A DNA stretch of 47,609 nucleotides from Methylobacterium sp. J-070 (GCF_022829385.1 NZ_JAKSXX010000293.1:1-47609); one strand, 5' to 3'; counted from the stretch's first letter, positions 18,789-28,428 are shown. Notes: generated from the sequence alone by a model not told the origin. Numbers and translations are program-made.

Positions 18789-19364
18789 ATGATCGGCGGG
18801 CTGTTCCGGCGTGCGAACGCCCGTCGCCGCGCCGTCGAAGGTCTGCACATGGCCCTGAGCATGGCCGCGCGCCGGCCGGGCCTGTACACGCGCCTCGGCG
18901 TGCCCGACACGCTGGAGGGCCGGTTCGAGGCCCTGTGCCTGCACGCCATCCTGGTCCTGCGGCGGCTGAACCAACTGCCGGCGCCGGCCGCCGAGGTGGC
19001 GCAGGATCTGGTGAATTCCGTCTTCACCCAGCTCGACGCCGCGTTGCGCGAGTCGGGGGTCGGCGACATGGGCGTGTCAAAGCGGATGAAGAAGCTCGGC
19101 GCGGCCTTCTACGGCCGCGCCGAGGGCTACGATGCGGCGCTCGGGTCCGGCGACGGCGTCGCCCTGCGGGCGGTCCTCGCCCGCAACGTCCTGGGCGGCG
19201 AGGGAGACGGGGCGGGCCTTGCCGCCTACGTGCTGGCCGCCGACGCGGCCCTCGCCGGGACCGACCTCGACGGACTGCTCGGGGCCGGGCCGCCCTTCCC
19301 GGAGCCGGACGGCTTCGCGCCGGACCCGGCCCGGACTGGAGAGCGAACAGGAGACATCGCATGA
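18789..19364 (+). CDS. Ubiquinol-cytochrome c chaperone family protein (CBP3-like)
   Basis: About 191 residues with the CBP3/UPF0174 domain: LYTRLGVPDTLEGRFEALCLHAILVLRRL, QDLVNSVFTQLDAALRESGVGDMGVSKRMKKLGAAFYGR. The family assists assembly of cytochrome bc1. The ATG at 18789 follows a GAGGGG-like site. The stop overlaps the DUF177 start by 4 bases (ATGA). The order bamE, chaperone, DUF177, plsX, fabH is conserved in many alphaproteobacteria. Confidence 0.92.
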   Translation: MIGGLFRRANARRRAVEGLHMALSMAARRPGLYTRLGVPDTLEGRFEALCLHAILVLRRLNQLPAPAAEVAQDLVNSVFTQLDAALRESGVGDMGVSKRMKKLGAAFYGRAEGYDAALGSGDGVALRAVLARNVLGGEGDGAGLAAYVLAADAALAGTDLDGLLGAGPPFPEPDGFAPDPARTGERTGDIA

Positions 19365-19876
19365 CTCGGGACGGCAGCCAGGACAGCGGCCCGCTCTCGC
19401 GCTGGGTCAACGTCGAGCGCCTGCCTCAGGGGCGCGGCGCCGTCACCGTGGAGGCGAGCCCGGCCGAGTGCGCGGCGCTGGCCGCCGATTTCGGCATTCC
19501 CGGCCTCCGCGACCTGGTCGGGCGGTTCGCGATCGAGGGGGCGACCACCCGCCTCGTGGTGACCGGCACCGTGGAGGCGCTGGTGACGCAGGTCTGCACC
19601 GTGAGCCTCGAACCGTTCGAGGCGCCGGTCCGGGAGCCCGTCGAGGTGGTGTTCACCGGCACCGACCAGCTCGCCGGCACCGACGCCGAGGACGCCGACA
19701 TCCCCGACCCCCTCGTGGGCGGCCGCATCGACTTCGGCGCGCTCACCGCCGAGTTCCTGGCCCTCGGCCTCGATCCCTATCCCCGCAAGCCCGGCATCGC
19801 CTTCGAGCCGGTGGTGGTGGGCGACGATGCCGGGCCGTTCGACGCGCTGCGCCGGATCCGTGACGGGCAGGCGTAG
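19361..19876 (+). CDS. DUF177 / YceD family protein
   Basis: A 171-residue YceD/DUF177 protein. Landmarks are GAVTVEASPAECAALAADFG, VVTGTVEALVTQVCTVSLEPF (conserved Cys with the SLEPF that follows) and IDFGALTAEFLALGLDPYPR. The family is linked to 23S rRNA or r-protein L32 metabolism; in many bacteria the L32 gene rpmF follows, but here plsX is next and no rpmF is seen. It is coupled to the chaperone gene by ATGA and separated from plsX by 309 bases. Confidence 0.9.
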   Translation: MTRDGSQDSGPLSRWVNVERLPQGRGAVTVEASPAECAALAADFGIPGLRDLVGRFAIEGATTRLVVTGTVEALVTQVCTVSLEPFEAPVREPVEVVFTGTDQLAGTDAEDADIPDPLVGGRIDFGALTAEFLALGLDPYPRKPGIAFEPVVVGDDAGPFDALRRIRDGQA

Positions 19877-20185
19877 AGCCGAGGCGCGGGCAAGCCGCGG
19901 CCCTGTACGCCTGGTACGCCTGCCCGCGATGCGGAGCCTCCGCGGGAGACCCTCGGTCAGTCGGGGGCGCCGCCGGCGGGCCCGGGATGGCGGCGGGTCT
20001 TCGAACGCCCAGCCGATCCCGGATCCCGCGCGATCAAGTCTCCCCGGTGCGATTACCCCGCATGGGCCGCCCGATTTCATTTGCCCGCCCGGCCGGTATC
20101 GCTATGGTCCGCCGCGCCCGGCGGGGACCGTCCCGCCAGTGGGCTGAGCCCTTTCCCCCGCCGAGCCCCGCGACCCGTTACCGAC
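19877..20185. other. Intergenic region between DUF177 gene and plsX
   Basis: 309 bases. No rpmF or other gene is seen. A weak promoter-like pair (TTGCCC with GCTATGGT, around 20085-20110) may serve plsX; confidence is low. Confidence 0.35.
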
Positions 20186-21220
20186 ATGTCCGAACGCGTG
20201 TGCATCTCGCTCGACGCCATGGGCGGCGACCACGGGCCCTCCACGGTCGTGCCCGGCGCGGCACTGGCCCGGGAGCGCCATCCCGGCACCACCTTCCTGA
20301 TGTTCGGCGACGAGGCGGTGATCGCGCCGCTGGTCGCCAAGGAGCCCCGGCTCAAGGACGGCGTCGAGATCCGCCACACCACCGTGGCCGTGGCGATGGA
20401 CGACAAGCCCAGCCAGGCGGTGCGCCAGGGCCGGGGCAAGTCGTCCATGTGGCAGGCGATCCAGGCCGTCCGCGACGGGCAGGCCGATGCCTGCGTCTCG
20501 GCCGGCAACACCGGCGCCCTCATGGCGATGTCGAAGATCTGCCTTAAGACCATGTCGGGCATCGAGCGCCCGGCCATCGCCTGCCTGTGGCCGACCGTGC
20601 GCGGCGAGAGCATCGTGCTCGACGTCGGCGCCACGATCGGGACCGATGCCGAGCATCTCGTCGAGATGGCGGTGATGGGGTCGGCCATGGCCCGCATCGT
20701 GTTCGACCTCGAACGGCCCACCGTCGGCCTGCTCAACGTCGGCACCGAGGAGATGAAGGGCAACGAGGCGGTCAAGGAGGCGGCCCGGATCCTGCGCGAG
20801 ATGGAGAGCCCCGGCCTCGCCTATCACGGCTTCGTCGAGGGCACGGATCTCGGCCGCGGCACCGTGGACGTGGTGGTGACCGAGGGGTTCACCGGCAACA
20901 TCGCCCTCAAGACCGCCGAGGGCACCGCGAAGCAGATCGGCACCTATCTGCGCGCCGCCATGACCCGGACTCTGGCGGCCAAGATCGGCGCCCTGTTCGC
21001 CCGGCAGGCCTTCCGGGCGCTCCGGGACAAGATGAACCCGAGCCGGTCCAACGGCGGCGTGTTCCTCGGCCTGGAGGGGATCGTCATCAAGAGCCACGGC
21101 TCGGAGCACGCGCAGGGCTTCGCCGCCGCGGTGGATCTGGCGCACGACATGGCGCGCCACGACATGATCCGCACGATCCGCGAAATGCTCGACCAGACGG
21201 CGGCCCTGGCGCCGGCGTGA
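20186..21220 (+). CDS. plsX: Phosphate acyltransferase PlsX
   Basis: A 344-residue peripheral membrane enzyme that makes acyl-phosphate from acyl-ACP for phospholipid synthesis. Marks: ISLDAMGGDHGPSTVVPGA at the start, VSAGNTGALMAMS, PTVRGESIVLDVGATIGTD, LLNVGTEEMKGNEAVKEA and VVTEGFTGNIALKTAEG. The ATG at 20186 removes an upstream shadow extension and gives the normal N-terminus. It is followed by fabH, ihfA and a MerR gene on the same strand. Confidence 0.96.
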   Translation: MSERVCISLDAMGGDHGPSTVVPGAALARERHPGTTFLMFGDEAVIAPLVAKEPRLKDGVEIRHTTVAVAMDDKPSQAVRQGRGKSSMWQAIQAVRDGQADACVSAGNTGALMAMSKICLKTMSGIERPAIACLWPTVRGESIVLDVGATIGTDAEHLVEMAVMGSAMARIVFDLERPTVGLLNVGTEEMKGNEAVKEAARILREMESPGLAYHGFVEGTDLGRGTVDVVVTEGFTGNIALKTAEGTAKQIGTYLRAAMTRTLAAKIGALFARQAFRALRDKMNPSRSNGGVFLGLEGIVIKSHGSEHAQGFAAAVDLAHDMARHDMIRTIREMLDQTAALAPA

Positions 21221-21279
21221 TTCCACCTTGCCTTGGGGCGTGGCGTATCCCACCACGCTTGAGCATCCGCCCGGTCATT

Positions 21280-21296
21280 CCGGGGCGTTGCCCCGG
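21280..21296 (+). terminator. GC-rich hairpin between plsX and fabH
   Basis: CCGGGGC and GCCCCGG form a 7-bp stem with a GTT loop about 60 bases after plsX. No T-run follows, so termination is uncertain; it may only be an intergenic palindrome. Confidence 0.35.
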
Positions 21297-21514
21297 GACG
21301 ACAGGGTGACACGTCCGACCGCGATCGCCCCTCGGATCGCCGGACGCGGCCCGGAACGGTCTTCTCGCACCCGCGGCCGGCCCGCTGTCCGGGCGCGCTC
21401 ACCACCGGGTCCGGATCTCTGCCCCGGCTCCGCATGTTCAGACGGATGGAATTCGGGCGTCCGGGGCGACACACCTGAGACTTGTGAAGCCCGCGCCGCC
21501 CGGGAAGGAAAGCG

Positions 21515-22507
21515 ATGTCAGTCCTCCGCACAGATTCTTCGCCGGCGCTGCGCTCGGTGATCGTCGGGACCGGATCGAGCCTGCCCGAGCAGGTTGTGAC
21601 GAACGCCGCCCTGACCGGGCGGGTCGACACCTCGGACGAATGGATCGTCCAGCGCACCGGGATCCGCCAGCGCCACATCGCGGCCGCCGACGAGACGACT
21701 TCGGTGCTCGGCACCCGGGCGGCACGGGCCGCCCTGGCGGATGCGGGTCTGGGGGCGCAGGATATCGACCTCGTGATCTGCGCGACCTCGACGCCGGACC
21801 ACACCTTCCCGGCCACCGCGACCCAGATCCAGGCGGCTCTGGGCATCCATCAGGGCGCGGCCTTCGACCTCCAGGCGGTCTGCGCCGGCTTCGTCTTCGC
21901 GGTCTCCACCGCCGACAAGTTCCTGACCACCGGGGCCGCCCGCCGGGCGCTGGTGATCGGCGCCGAGACCTTCTCGCGGATCGTCGACTGGGAGGACCGC
22001 ACCACCTGCGTGCTGTTCGGCGACGGCGCCGGGGCGGTGGTGCTGGAGGCCCGGGACGACGCCGACGGGCGCGGCGTGCTCTGCGCCAGCCTGCGCTCGG
22101 ATGGCCGGCACCGCGAAAAGCTCTACGTCGATGGCGGCCCGGGCTCCACCGGCACCACAGGGCGGCTGCGGATGGAGGGCCGCGAGGTGTTCCGGTTCGC
22201 GGTCGGACAGGTGACCGACGTGATCGCCGACGTCTTCGCCCAGGCGGGCGTCACCGCGGCGGATCTCGACTGGTTCGTGCCCCACCAGGCCAACCGCCGG
22301 ATCATCGAGGCCTCGGCCGACAAGCTCGGGATCGCCCGGGACAAGATCGTCCTGACCGTCGACCGCCACGGCAACACCTCGGCGGCCTCGATCCCCCTGG
22401 CTCTCGACGTGGCGCGGCGGGATGGCCGCCTCCGGGCCGGCGACCTCGTGATGATCGAGGCGATCGGCGGCGGCTTCAGCTGGGGTGCGGCGCTGATCCG
22501 CTGGTGA
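21515..22507 (+). CDS. fabH: 3-oxoacyl-[ACP] synthase III
   Basis: A 330-residue initiating condensing enzyme of type II fatty acid synthesis (acetyl-CoA plus malonyl-ACP). The catalytic triad is visible: Cys in DLQAVCAGF, His in WFVPHQANRRI, Asn in DRHGNTSAAS. The N-terminal GTGSSLPEQVVTN and the ERTGIRxR-like QRTGIRQRHI are typical. A GGGAAGGAA ribosome site precedes the ATG. It lies between plsX and ihfA. Confidence 0.97.
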   Translation: MSVLRTDSSPALRSVIVGTGSSLPEQVVTNAALTGRVDTSDEWIVQRTGIRQRHIAAADETTSVLGTRAARAALADAGLGAQDIDLVICATSTPDHTFPATATQIQAALGIHQGAAFDLQAVCAGFVFAVSTADKFLTTGAARRALVIGAETFSRIVDWEDRTTCVLFGDGAGAVVLEARDDADGRGVLCASLRSDGRHREKLYVDGGPGSTGTTGRLRMEGREVFRFAVGQVTDVIADVFAQAGVTAADLDWFVPHQANRRIIEASADKLGIARDKIVLTVDRHGNTSAASIPLALDVARRDGRLRAGDLVMIEAIGGGFSWGAALIRW

Positions 22508-22662
22508 CAGAGCCGAAACAATTCAACGCCCCGGCGCGGTTGACCGGGGGCAGGGCGCCGATTAGCGTGCCAGATCATAGGGATACGCCTTCAGCGTTCG
22601 GCGCGGCCGTGATCGCCGCACCCGATGCCATGGGGCGAGCGACGCGGGCGAGGGGACACGGC

Positions 22663-22986
22663 ATGGCAGGCAAGACGGTGACGCGCGCCGACTTGAGCGA
22701 GGCCGTCTACCATCAGGTGGGCCTGTCGCGGACCGAGTCGGCCGCCCTCGTCGAGACCGTGCTGTCGGAGATCTGCACCTGTCTGGCGGGGGGCGAGACG
22801 GTGAAGCTATCGTCGTTCGGCTCCTTCGTGGTGCGCAGCAAGGGCAAGCGGGTCGGCCGCAACCCCAAGACCGGCGTCGAGGTGGCGATCGAGCCGCGCC
22901 AGGTGATGGTGTTCAAGCCCTCGAACGTGCTCAAGGCCAAGATCAACGGCCTCAACGGCACGGGCCCGCACGACGAGGATGAGTGA
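22663..22986 (+). CDS. ihfA: Integration host factor alpha subunit
   Basis: A 107-residue DNA-bending protein. MAGKTVTRADLSEAVYHQVG, then LSSFGSFVVRSKGKRVGRNPKTG (the beta arm with the Arg-Asn-Pro tip) and VFKPSNVLKAKING match IhfA. It would pair with IhfB. The C-terminal HDEDE tail is a few residues longer than in E. coli. An ATG at 22630 is in frame but less likely. The fabH-ihfA-MerR order is common in alphaproteobacteria. Confidence 0.94.
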   Translation: MAGKTVTRADLSEAVYHQVGLSRTESAALVETVLSEICTCLAGGETVKLSSFGSFVVRSKGKRVGRNPKTGVEVAIEPRQVMVFKPSNVLKAKINGLNGTGPHDEDE

Positions 22987-23244
22987 GCGGGGCTCCTGGC
23001 CCGGCAACGGACCGCTACGGCGGTGACGCGCGGCGCCCTCACCGGCCGAGGGACGATGTTCACGCATGGTGCCGGATGACGCCGGCCGGTCATAGAACCA
23101 TCGTGGCCCGCAGAGGGGGCAGCCGCGGATCGGGCTCCGATCGCGCCGGGACGGCGAACATTATGTCGTCCGCTGCCGGTAAGGCTTGAGCCCGGCCCCG
23201 CGGACCGGCAAGATCGACGCCTCCACGCGCCGCATCAGACAGCC

Positions 23245-23718
23245 ATGCCCCCAGCCCTCGCCGCCGAACAGACCGCCGGAACCGGCGAGAAGAGCGCCCA
23301 CGCCTTCCGGACGATCAGCGAGGTGGCCGAAGACCTCGACGTGCCCCAGCACGTGCTGCGGTTCTGGGAGACTCGCTTCGGCCAGATCCGTCCCGTGAAG
23401 CGGGCCGGGGGGCGGCGCTACTATCGCCCGCAGGACGTCGAGCTCGTCGCCGGGATCCGTCATCTCCTGCACGTGCAGCGCTACACCATCGCGGGGGCGC
23501 AGCGGGTGCTCAAGGAGAACGGGGTCCGCTTCGTCCAGGCGGTCGGGCGCGGCGAGGCCGCGGCGGCCGAACCCTCGCACCAGGAGGCGGAGGCGGGCAT
23601 CGGCGGCGGTGCTCTCGGGGATCCGGACCGGGCGGCCCTGGCGGACGCCCTGGAGGACCTGCGCGCCTGCCGGGCCCTGCTCGACGACCTGGGCAGGGTA
23701 GACAACGGCGCGGTCTGA
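23245..23718 (+). CDS. MerR family transcriptional regulator
   Basis: A 157-residue regulator. The winged helix of MerR proteins is seen near residues 20-90: FRTISEVAEDLDVPQHVLRFWETRFGQIRPVKR, then GGRRYYRPQDVELVAGIRHLL and YTIAGAQRVLKENG. The C-terminal part is Ala/Glu-rich with a final coiled segment and no metal-binding cysteines. Its place after ihfA is conserved in alphaproteobacteria; its target is unknown. Confidence 0.92.
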   Translation: MPPALAAEQTAGTGEKSAHAFRTISEVAEDLDVPQHVLRFWETRFGQIRPVKRAGGRRYYRPQDVELVAGIRHLLHVQRYTIAGAQRVLKENGVRFVQAVGRGEAAAAEPSHQEAEAGIGGGALGDPDRAALADALEDLRACRALLDDLGRVDNGAV

Positions 23719-23728
23719 CCCGACGGGC

Positions 23729-23748
23729 GCGGCCCGCAGGAGGGCCGC
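23729..23748 (+). terminator. Short GC hairpin after the MerR gene
   Basis: GCGGCCC and GGGCCGC form a 7-bp stem around a GCAGGA loop, 11 bases after the stop. It is followed by CTTCGG and no long T-run, so this is a weak terminator candidate. Confidence 0.4.
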
Positions 23749-23805
23749 CTTCGGTCGCACCCGCGCCGACCGAACTTTCCGGCAACGACCCGCGTTGTCG
23801 CCCGC

Positions 23806-24225
23806 ATGGCCGCGCCCAAATCCAAGCTGTCGCCCAGCCAGGAACTGATGGCCCGCATCATGCGGATCGTCCGCACCTGCCCGGATGCGGCCTCCGAGGT
23901 CCTGGAGCTGATGTTCCTCGTCAGCCAGATCGAGGCGGCCACCGGCGTCGACCGGGAGTACCGCGACGCGAAGCGGGTGATCAGCCGCCTGCGCAACCCG
24001 CTCTGGGAGATGGGTCCCTCCGACCGGGCGAAGCTGCTGACGGCGGCCGAGACGATCCGCCGGGTGTGCCGCCTCGCCGAGGCGGACATTCCCCCGGTGC
24101 CGATCGCCGATGCCGGGGAGCGCGCCCGGGTCGAGGCGCGTCTCGCCGCCGCCCTGGCCGGGGAATTCGACGCCGCGCAGGTTGCACGCATCACCGGCAT
24201 CGTCGCGGCGGCGCTGCAGACTTGA
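23806..24225 (+). CDS. Small helical protein of unknown function
   Basis: A 139-residue, probably cytoplasmic, helix-rich protein: MAAPKSKLSPSQELMARIMR, then a DAASEVLELMFLVSQIEAAT segment, EYRDAKRVISRLRNPLWEMG, and a C-terminal Ala-rich helix. No family was recognised. Composition is coding-like and the third positions are GC-rich, as in its neighbours. It lies 87 bases after the MerR gene. Confidence 0.65.
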   Translation: MAAPKSKLSPSQELMARIMRIVRTCPDAASEVLELMFLVSQIEAATGVDREYRDAKRVISRLRNPLWEMGPSDRAKLLTAAETIRRVCRLAEADIPPVPIADAGERARVEARLAAALAGEFDAAQVARITGIVAAALQT

Positions 24226-24345
24226 CGCGTATGCCGAACCCTCGACGGCCGTCGGATGCGTTCCCACATGCTCATCACCGATGAACGGGGCGTCCGGACC
24301 GGAGTCCGGAGGCGCCTCCCGGGTCGGCATTGGAGAGACGCTGCC

Positions 24346-24789
24346 ATGATCGCCCTTCGTCCGCTCGCCGCGCTGCTCGCAGGGAGCTTGGCTCTCGCCG
24401 GACCGGCGCTGGCCCAGACGCCGGCCAGCCGGACCAAGACCGTCGCGCCCGGCAAGACGGTGCGGATCGAGATCGCGCCCAATCTCAAGAAGGATTGCTC
24501 TCCCGGGCCGATGCCCGAGTTCAAGGTCTCCGGGCCGCCGAAGAACGGGTCGGTCATCACCAAGGTCGGCAAGCTGAAGACGCCGGCGAGCTATCGCTGC
24601 CCCAACAAGGAGGCGGCGGTGCAGGCCCTGTTCTACCAGCCCAACAGCGGTTTCACCGGCTCCGACGAAGTGACGTTCGAGGTGAAGAGCGCCGACGGGC
24701 AAGTGCAGACTCAGACCGTGAAGATCACGGTCGGGGCGAGCGGCGCCAAATCGGGGGACGATGCCAAGAAAGAGGGCACGGATCTGTAA
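24346..24789 (+). CDS. Secreted protein with an Ig-like beta domain
   Basis: A 147-residue protein with an N-terminal signal peptide (MIALRPLAALLAGSLALAGPALAQ). The mature part is beta-rich with two cysteines (LKKDCSPGP, ASYRCPNK) that could form a disulfide. VQALFYQPNSGFTGSDEVTFEV resembles the Y-x-P-x-x-x-F-x-G-x-D-x-F motif of Ig-like/cadherin-like repeats. The C-terminus is Lys/Asp-rich. It is probably periplasmic or cell-surface. The upstream ATG at 24256 is in frame but gives no signal peptide. Confidence 0.7.
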   Translation: MIALRPLAALLAGSLALAGPALAQTPASRTKTVAPGKTVRIEIAPNLKKDCSPGPMPEFKVSGPPKNGSVITKVGKLKTPASYRCPNKEAAVQALFYQPNSGFTGSDEVTFEVKSADGQVQTQTVKITVGASGAKSGDDAKKEGTDL

Positions 24790-25008
24790 GCAGGGGCGGG
24801 CGTGCACAGTCTCGGCCGCGTCATGCCGCCTCCGACAGGTGCGAAGCGGCGGCGCGGAATTGCATCCGGGCCGCCTTCAGGTCGCCGGGGTGTTGCAAGC
24901 AATCGACATGCCGGGCGCCATGCTCGCCGCACTGCGACAAAAGCGGGCCTGTCGGTTGCATCCGAGCCGAGACAGGATGAAGCTGTCACGGTCTGAGAGG
25001 GTTATCGA

Positions 25009-26961
25009 ATGCCCATGCATGCGACGAACGACCTTTTCCAGAGCTTCGCCCGAGGGTACGAGGCCCGCCGCGACACGGAGATGACGCTCTCCGAGTATCT
25101 CGAGGCGTGTCGCGACGAGCCCTTGATGTACGCCTCGGCCGCAGAGCGAATCCTCGCGGCGATCGGCGAGCCCGAATTCGTCGACACCGCCAAGGATTCG
25201 CGCCTCGGCCGGATCTTCATGAACCGGACGATCCGCACCTACCCGGCCTTCCGCGAGTTCTACGGCATGGAGGAGACGATCGAGCGGATCGTCTCGTTCT
25301 TCCGCCACGCCGCGCAGGGGTTGGAGGAGCGCAAGCAGATCCTCTACCTGCTGGGCCCGGTGGGCGGCGGCAAGTCGTCGCTGGCCGAGCGGCTTAAGCT
25401 GCTGATGGAGGTCCACCCGGTCTACGTGCTCAAGGCCGGGGACGAGGTGTCGCCGGTCTTCGAGAGCCCGCTCGGGCTGTTCGACCCCGAGACGATGGGC
25501 GAGGAGATCCAGCGGCGCTACGGCGTCCCGCGCCGGCGCCTCACCGGCCTGATGAGCCCCTGGGCGCTCAAGCGCCTCGACGAGTTCAACGGCGACATCT
25601 CGCGGTTCAAGGTGATCAAGGTCCGGCCCTCGCGCCTGCGCCAGATCGCCATCGCCAAGACCGAGCCGGGGGACGAGAACAACCAGGACATCTCCTCGCT
25701 GGTCGGCAAGGTCGACATCCGCCGCCTGGAGACCCTGTCCCAGGCCGATCCCGACGCCTACTCGTATTCCGGCGGCCTGAACCGGGCGAACCAGGGCATC
25801 CTCGAGTTCGTCGAGATGTTCAAGGCGCCGATCAAGATGCTGCACCCCCTGCTCACCGCCACGCAGGAGGGCAACTACGTCGGCACCGAGAATATCGGCG
25901 CGATTCCGTTCACCGGCGTGATCCTGGCCCACTCGAACGAGGCCGAGTGGCAGACCTTCAAGACCAACAAGAACAACGAGGCCTTCATCGACCGGATCTA
26001 CGTGATCAAGGTCCCTTACTGCCTGCGCGTCACCGAGGAGCAGCGGATCTACGAGAAGCTGATCTCCGGCTCGGAGCTGTCGGACGCGGCCTGCGCCCCC
26101 GGCACGCTGGAGATGCTGGCGCGCTTCTCGGTGCTGTCGCGCCTGCGGGAGCACGCCAATTCCAACGCCTTCTCGAAGATGCGGGTCTATGACGGCGAGT
26201 CCTTGCGCGAGGTCGATCCCCGCGCCCGCTCGATGCAGGAATACAAGGACACCGCCGGCGTCGACGAGGGCATGGACGGGATCTCCACCCGCTTCGCCTT
26301 CAAGGTCCTGGCCGCGACCTTCAACCACGACACCACCGAGGTCTCGGCCGACCCGGTGCACCTGATGTACGTGCTGGAGCAGGCTCTCAAGCGCGAGCAG
26401 CTCCCGCCCGAGACCGAGAAGAAGTACCTCGAATTCATCAAGACCGAGCTGGCCCCGCGCTACGCGGAGTTCATCGGGCACGAGATCCAGAAGGCCTACC
26501 TCGAATCGTACCACGATTACGGCCAGAACCTGTTCGACCGGTACATCGACTACGCCGACGCCTGGATCGAGGACCAGGACTTCAAGGACGCCGAGACCGG
26601 CCAGCTGATGAACCGCGAGCTCCTGAACCAGGAGCTGACCAAGATCGAGAAGCCCGCCGGGATCGCCAACCCGAAGGACTTCCGCAACGAGGTGGTGAAG
26701 TTCGCCCTGCGCTCCCGGGCCCAGCACGGCGGCCGCAACCCGAGCTGGACCTCCTACGAGAAGCTGCGCGAGGTGATCGAGCGGCGGATGTTCTCCCAGG
26801 TGGAGGAACTGCTGCCGGTGATCTCCTTCGGCTCCAAGAAGGACGGTGACACCGAGAAGAAGCACGGCGAGTTCGTCGAGCGCATGGTGGCGCGCGGCTA
26901 CACCGAGCGGCAGGTCCGCCGCCTGGTGGAATGGTACATGCGGGTGAAGCAGGCCGGCTGA
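25009..26961 (+). CDS. prkA: PrkA/YeaG family serine protein kinase
   Basis: A 650-residue protein of the PrkA (YeaG) family. An AAA-type core occupies about residues 20-390, with Walker A GPVGGGKSS (about 115-123) and YSGGLNRANQGILEFVEMFK; the C-terminal PrkA kinase-like region contains YIDYADAWIEDQDF and REVIERRMFSQVEELLPVIS. E. coli YeaG acts in nitrogen-starvation and stationary-phase stress. AGAGGG lies about 7 bases before the ATG; a second ATG two codons on is also possible. It is followed by yeaH and spoVR. Confidence 0.96.
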   Translation: MPMHATNDLFQSFARGYEARRDTEMTLSEYLEACRDEPLMYASAAERILAAIGEPEFVDTAKDSRLGRIFMNRTIRTYPAFREFYGMEETIERIVSFFRHAAQGLEERKQILYLLGPVGGGKSSLAERLKLLMEVHPVYVLKAGDEVSPVFESPLGLFDPETMGEEIQRRYGVPRRRLTGLMSPWALKRLDEFNGDISRFKVIKVRPSRLRQIAIAKTEPGDENNQDISSLVGKVDIRRLETLSQADPDAYSYSGGLNRANQGILEFVEMFKAPIKMLHPLLTATQEGNYVGTENIGAIPFTGVILAHSNEAEWQTFKTNKNNEAFIDRIYVIKVPYCLRVTEEQRIYEKLISGSELSDAACAPGTLEMLARFSVLSRLREHANSNAFSKMRVYDGESLREVDPRARSMQEYKDTAGVDEGMDGISTRFAFKVLAATFNHDTTEVSADPVHLMYVLEQALKREQLPPETEKKYLEFIKTELAPRYAEFIGHEIQKAYLESYHDYGQNLFDRYIDYADAWIEDQDFKDAETGQLMNRELLNQELTKIEKPAGIANPKDFRNEVVKFALRSRAQHGGRNPSWTSYEKLREVIERRMFSQVEELLPVISFGSKKDGDTEKKHGEFVERMVARGYTERQVRRLVEWYMRVKQAG

Positions 26962-27111
26962 GAATCGACCCTCGGCCGCCACACTTCCGGGCGACCGGCC
27001 GGCGAAGGTCTCGGGCCAGCTGCGAACGAGGGATCCATTCCTCCGGCCACGGCATGGTATGAAGAGGGTCCGGACCCGGCCGGAGCACGCGGACGAGGGT
27101 TTTCGCAGCGG

Positions 27112-28413
27112 ATGCACATCGTCGACCGACGTTTGAACCCGGGCGGCAAGAGCCTCCCCAACCGCCAGCGCTTCCTGCGCCGCGTGAAGGACGTGGCCCA
27201 GCGCGCCGTGCGGGAATCCGCCCGCGAGAAGGACATCAAGGACCTCGGCAAGGACGGCCGGGTCAGCGTGCCGGCGGACGGCGTGCGCGAGCCGCGCTTC
27301 TCCCGCCAGCCGGGCACCGGCCTGCAGGACCACATCCTGCCCGGCAACAAGACCTACGTGGAAGGCGACACGATCGAGCGGCCGCCGGGCGGCGGAGGCG
27401 GCCGCGGCTCGGGCGAGGGCGGGGAGGGCGGCGAGAACAGCGAGGACGCCTTCCGGTTCGTGCTCACCCGGGACGAGTTCCTGGAGCTGTTCCTCGAAGA
27501 TCTGGAACTGCCGGATCTCGCCAAGCGCCGCCTCGCCGTTGTGGAGACCGAGGGCCTGCGCCGGGCCGGCTACACGGTGACCGGCTCGCCGGCGAACCTC
27601 GCGCTCACCCGCACCCTGCGCAATTCGATGTCGCGGCGGATCGCCCTCAAGCGCCCCAAGCCCGAGGAGGTCGCCGCGCTGGAGGAGAGGCTCGACGCCC
27701 TGCCGGAGGGCGATCCGGAGCGGCCGGACCTGGAGCAGGCGCTGCTCAAGCTCCGCGAGCGCGCGAAGCGCATCCCCTACGTCGACCCGATCGACCTGCG
27801 CTTCCGCCGGTTCGAGCCGTACCCGCGGCCAATCGCCCAGGCGGTGATGTTCTGCCTGATGGACGTGTCCGGCTCGATGACCGAGCACATGAAGGACCTC
27901 GCCAAGCGGTTCTACATCCTGCTCCACATCTTCCTGACCCGCCGCTACCGGCACGTGGAGATCGTGTTCATCCGCCACACCGACCGGGCCACCGAGGTGG
28001 ACGAGGAGACGTTCTTCGGCTCCCGGGAGACCGGCGGCACGCTGGTGTCGTCGGCGCTCGTCGAGATGAAGCGCGTCATCGCCGAGCGCTACGACCCCAA
28101 CGACTGGAACATCTACGCCGCCCAGGCGTCGGACGGCGACAACGTCTCCTCCGACGGGCCGACCTCGACGGAGCTGCTCCGGTCGCACATCCTGCCGGCC
28201 TGCCAGCACTTCGCCTATCTGGAGGTCGGCGACGAGAACGGCCCCCGGGCCGGCTTCGTCGAGCACCGCACCACCCTGTGGCGGACCTACGAGGCCATCG
28301 CCAAGGCCGGCGGGCCGATCGCCATGCGCAAGGTCAACCACCGGCGGGAGATCTACCCCGTGTTCCGCGAGCTGTTCGGCCGCAAGGATGCGCGGGCCGA
28401 GGCGGAGGCGTGA
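27112..28413 (+). CDS. yeaH: YeaH/YhbH family protein (DUF444, VWA-like)
   Basis: A 433-residue protein. The N-terminus (MHIVDRRLNPGGKSLPNRQRF) and a Gly-rich linker near residue 95-105 are family traits. A von Willebrand A-like domain begins at about residue 250 with the metal motif MDVSGSMTEH, then VFIRHTDRATEVDEETFF and SDGDNVSSDGPTS. YeaH works with YeaG in the stress response. It lies 150 bases after prkA and 244 bases before spoVR; the second gap holds a 27-bp inverted repeat. Confidence 0.95.
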   Translation: MHIVDRRLNPGGKSLPNRQRFLRRVKDVAQRAVRESAREKDIKDLGKDGRVSVPADGVREPRFSRQPGTGLQDHILPGNKTYVEGDTIERPPGGGGGRGSGEGGEGGENSEDAFRFVLTRDEFLELFLEDLELPDLAKRRLAVVETEGLRRAGYTVTGSPANLALTRTLRNSMSRRIALKRPKPEEVAALEERLDALPEGDPERPDLEQALLKLRERAKRIPYVDPIDLRFRRFEPYPRPIAQAVMFCLMDVSGSMTEHMKDLAKRFYILLHIFLTRRYRHVEIVFIRHTDRATEVDEETFFGSRETGGTLVSSALVEMKRVIAERYDPNDWNIYAAQASDGDNVSSDGPTSTELLRSHILPACQHFAYLEVGDENGPRAGFVEHRTTLWRTYEAIAKAGGPIAMRKVNHRREIYPVFRELFGRKDARAEAEA

Positions 28414-28428
28414 GAACGCGCGACGGTT

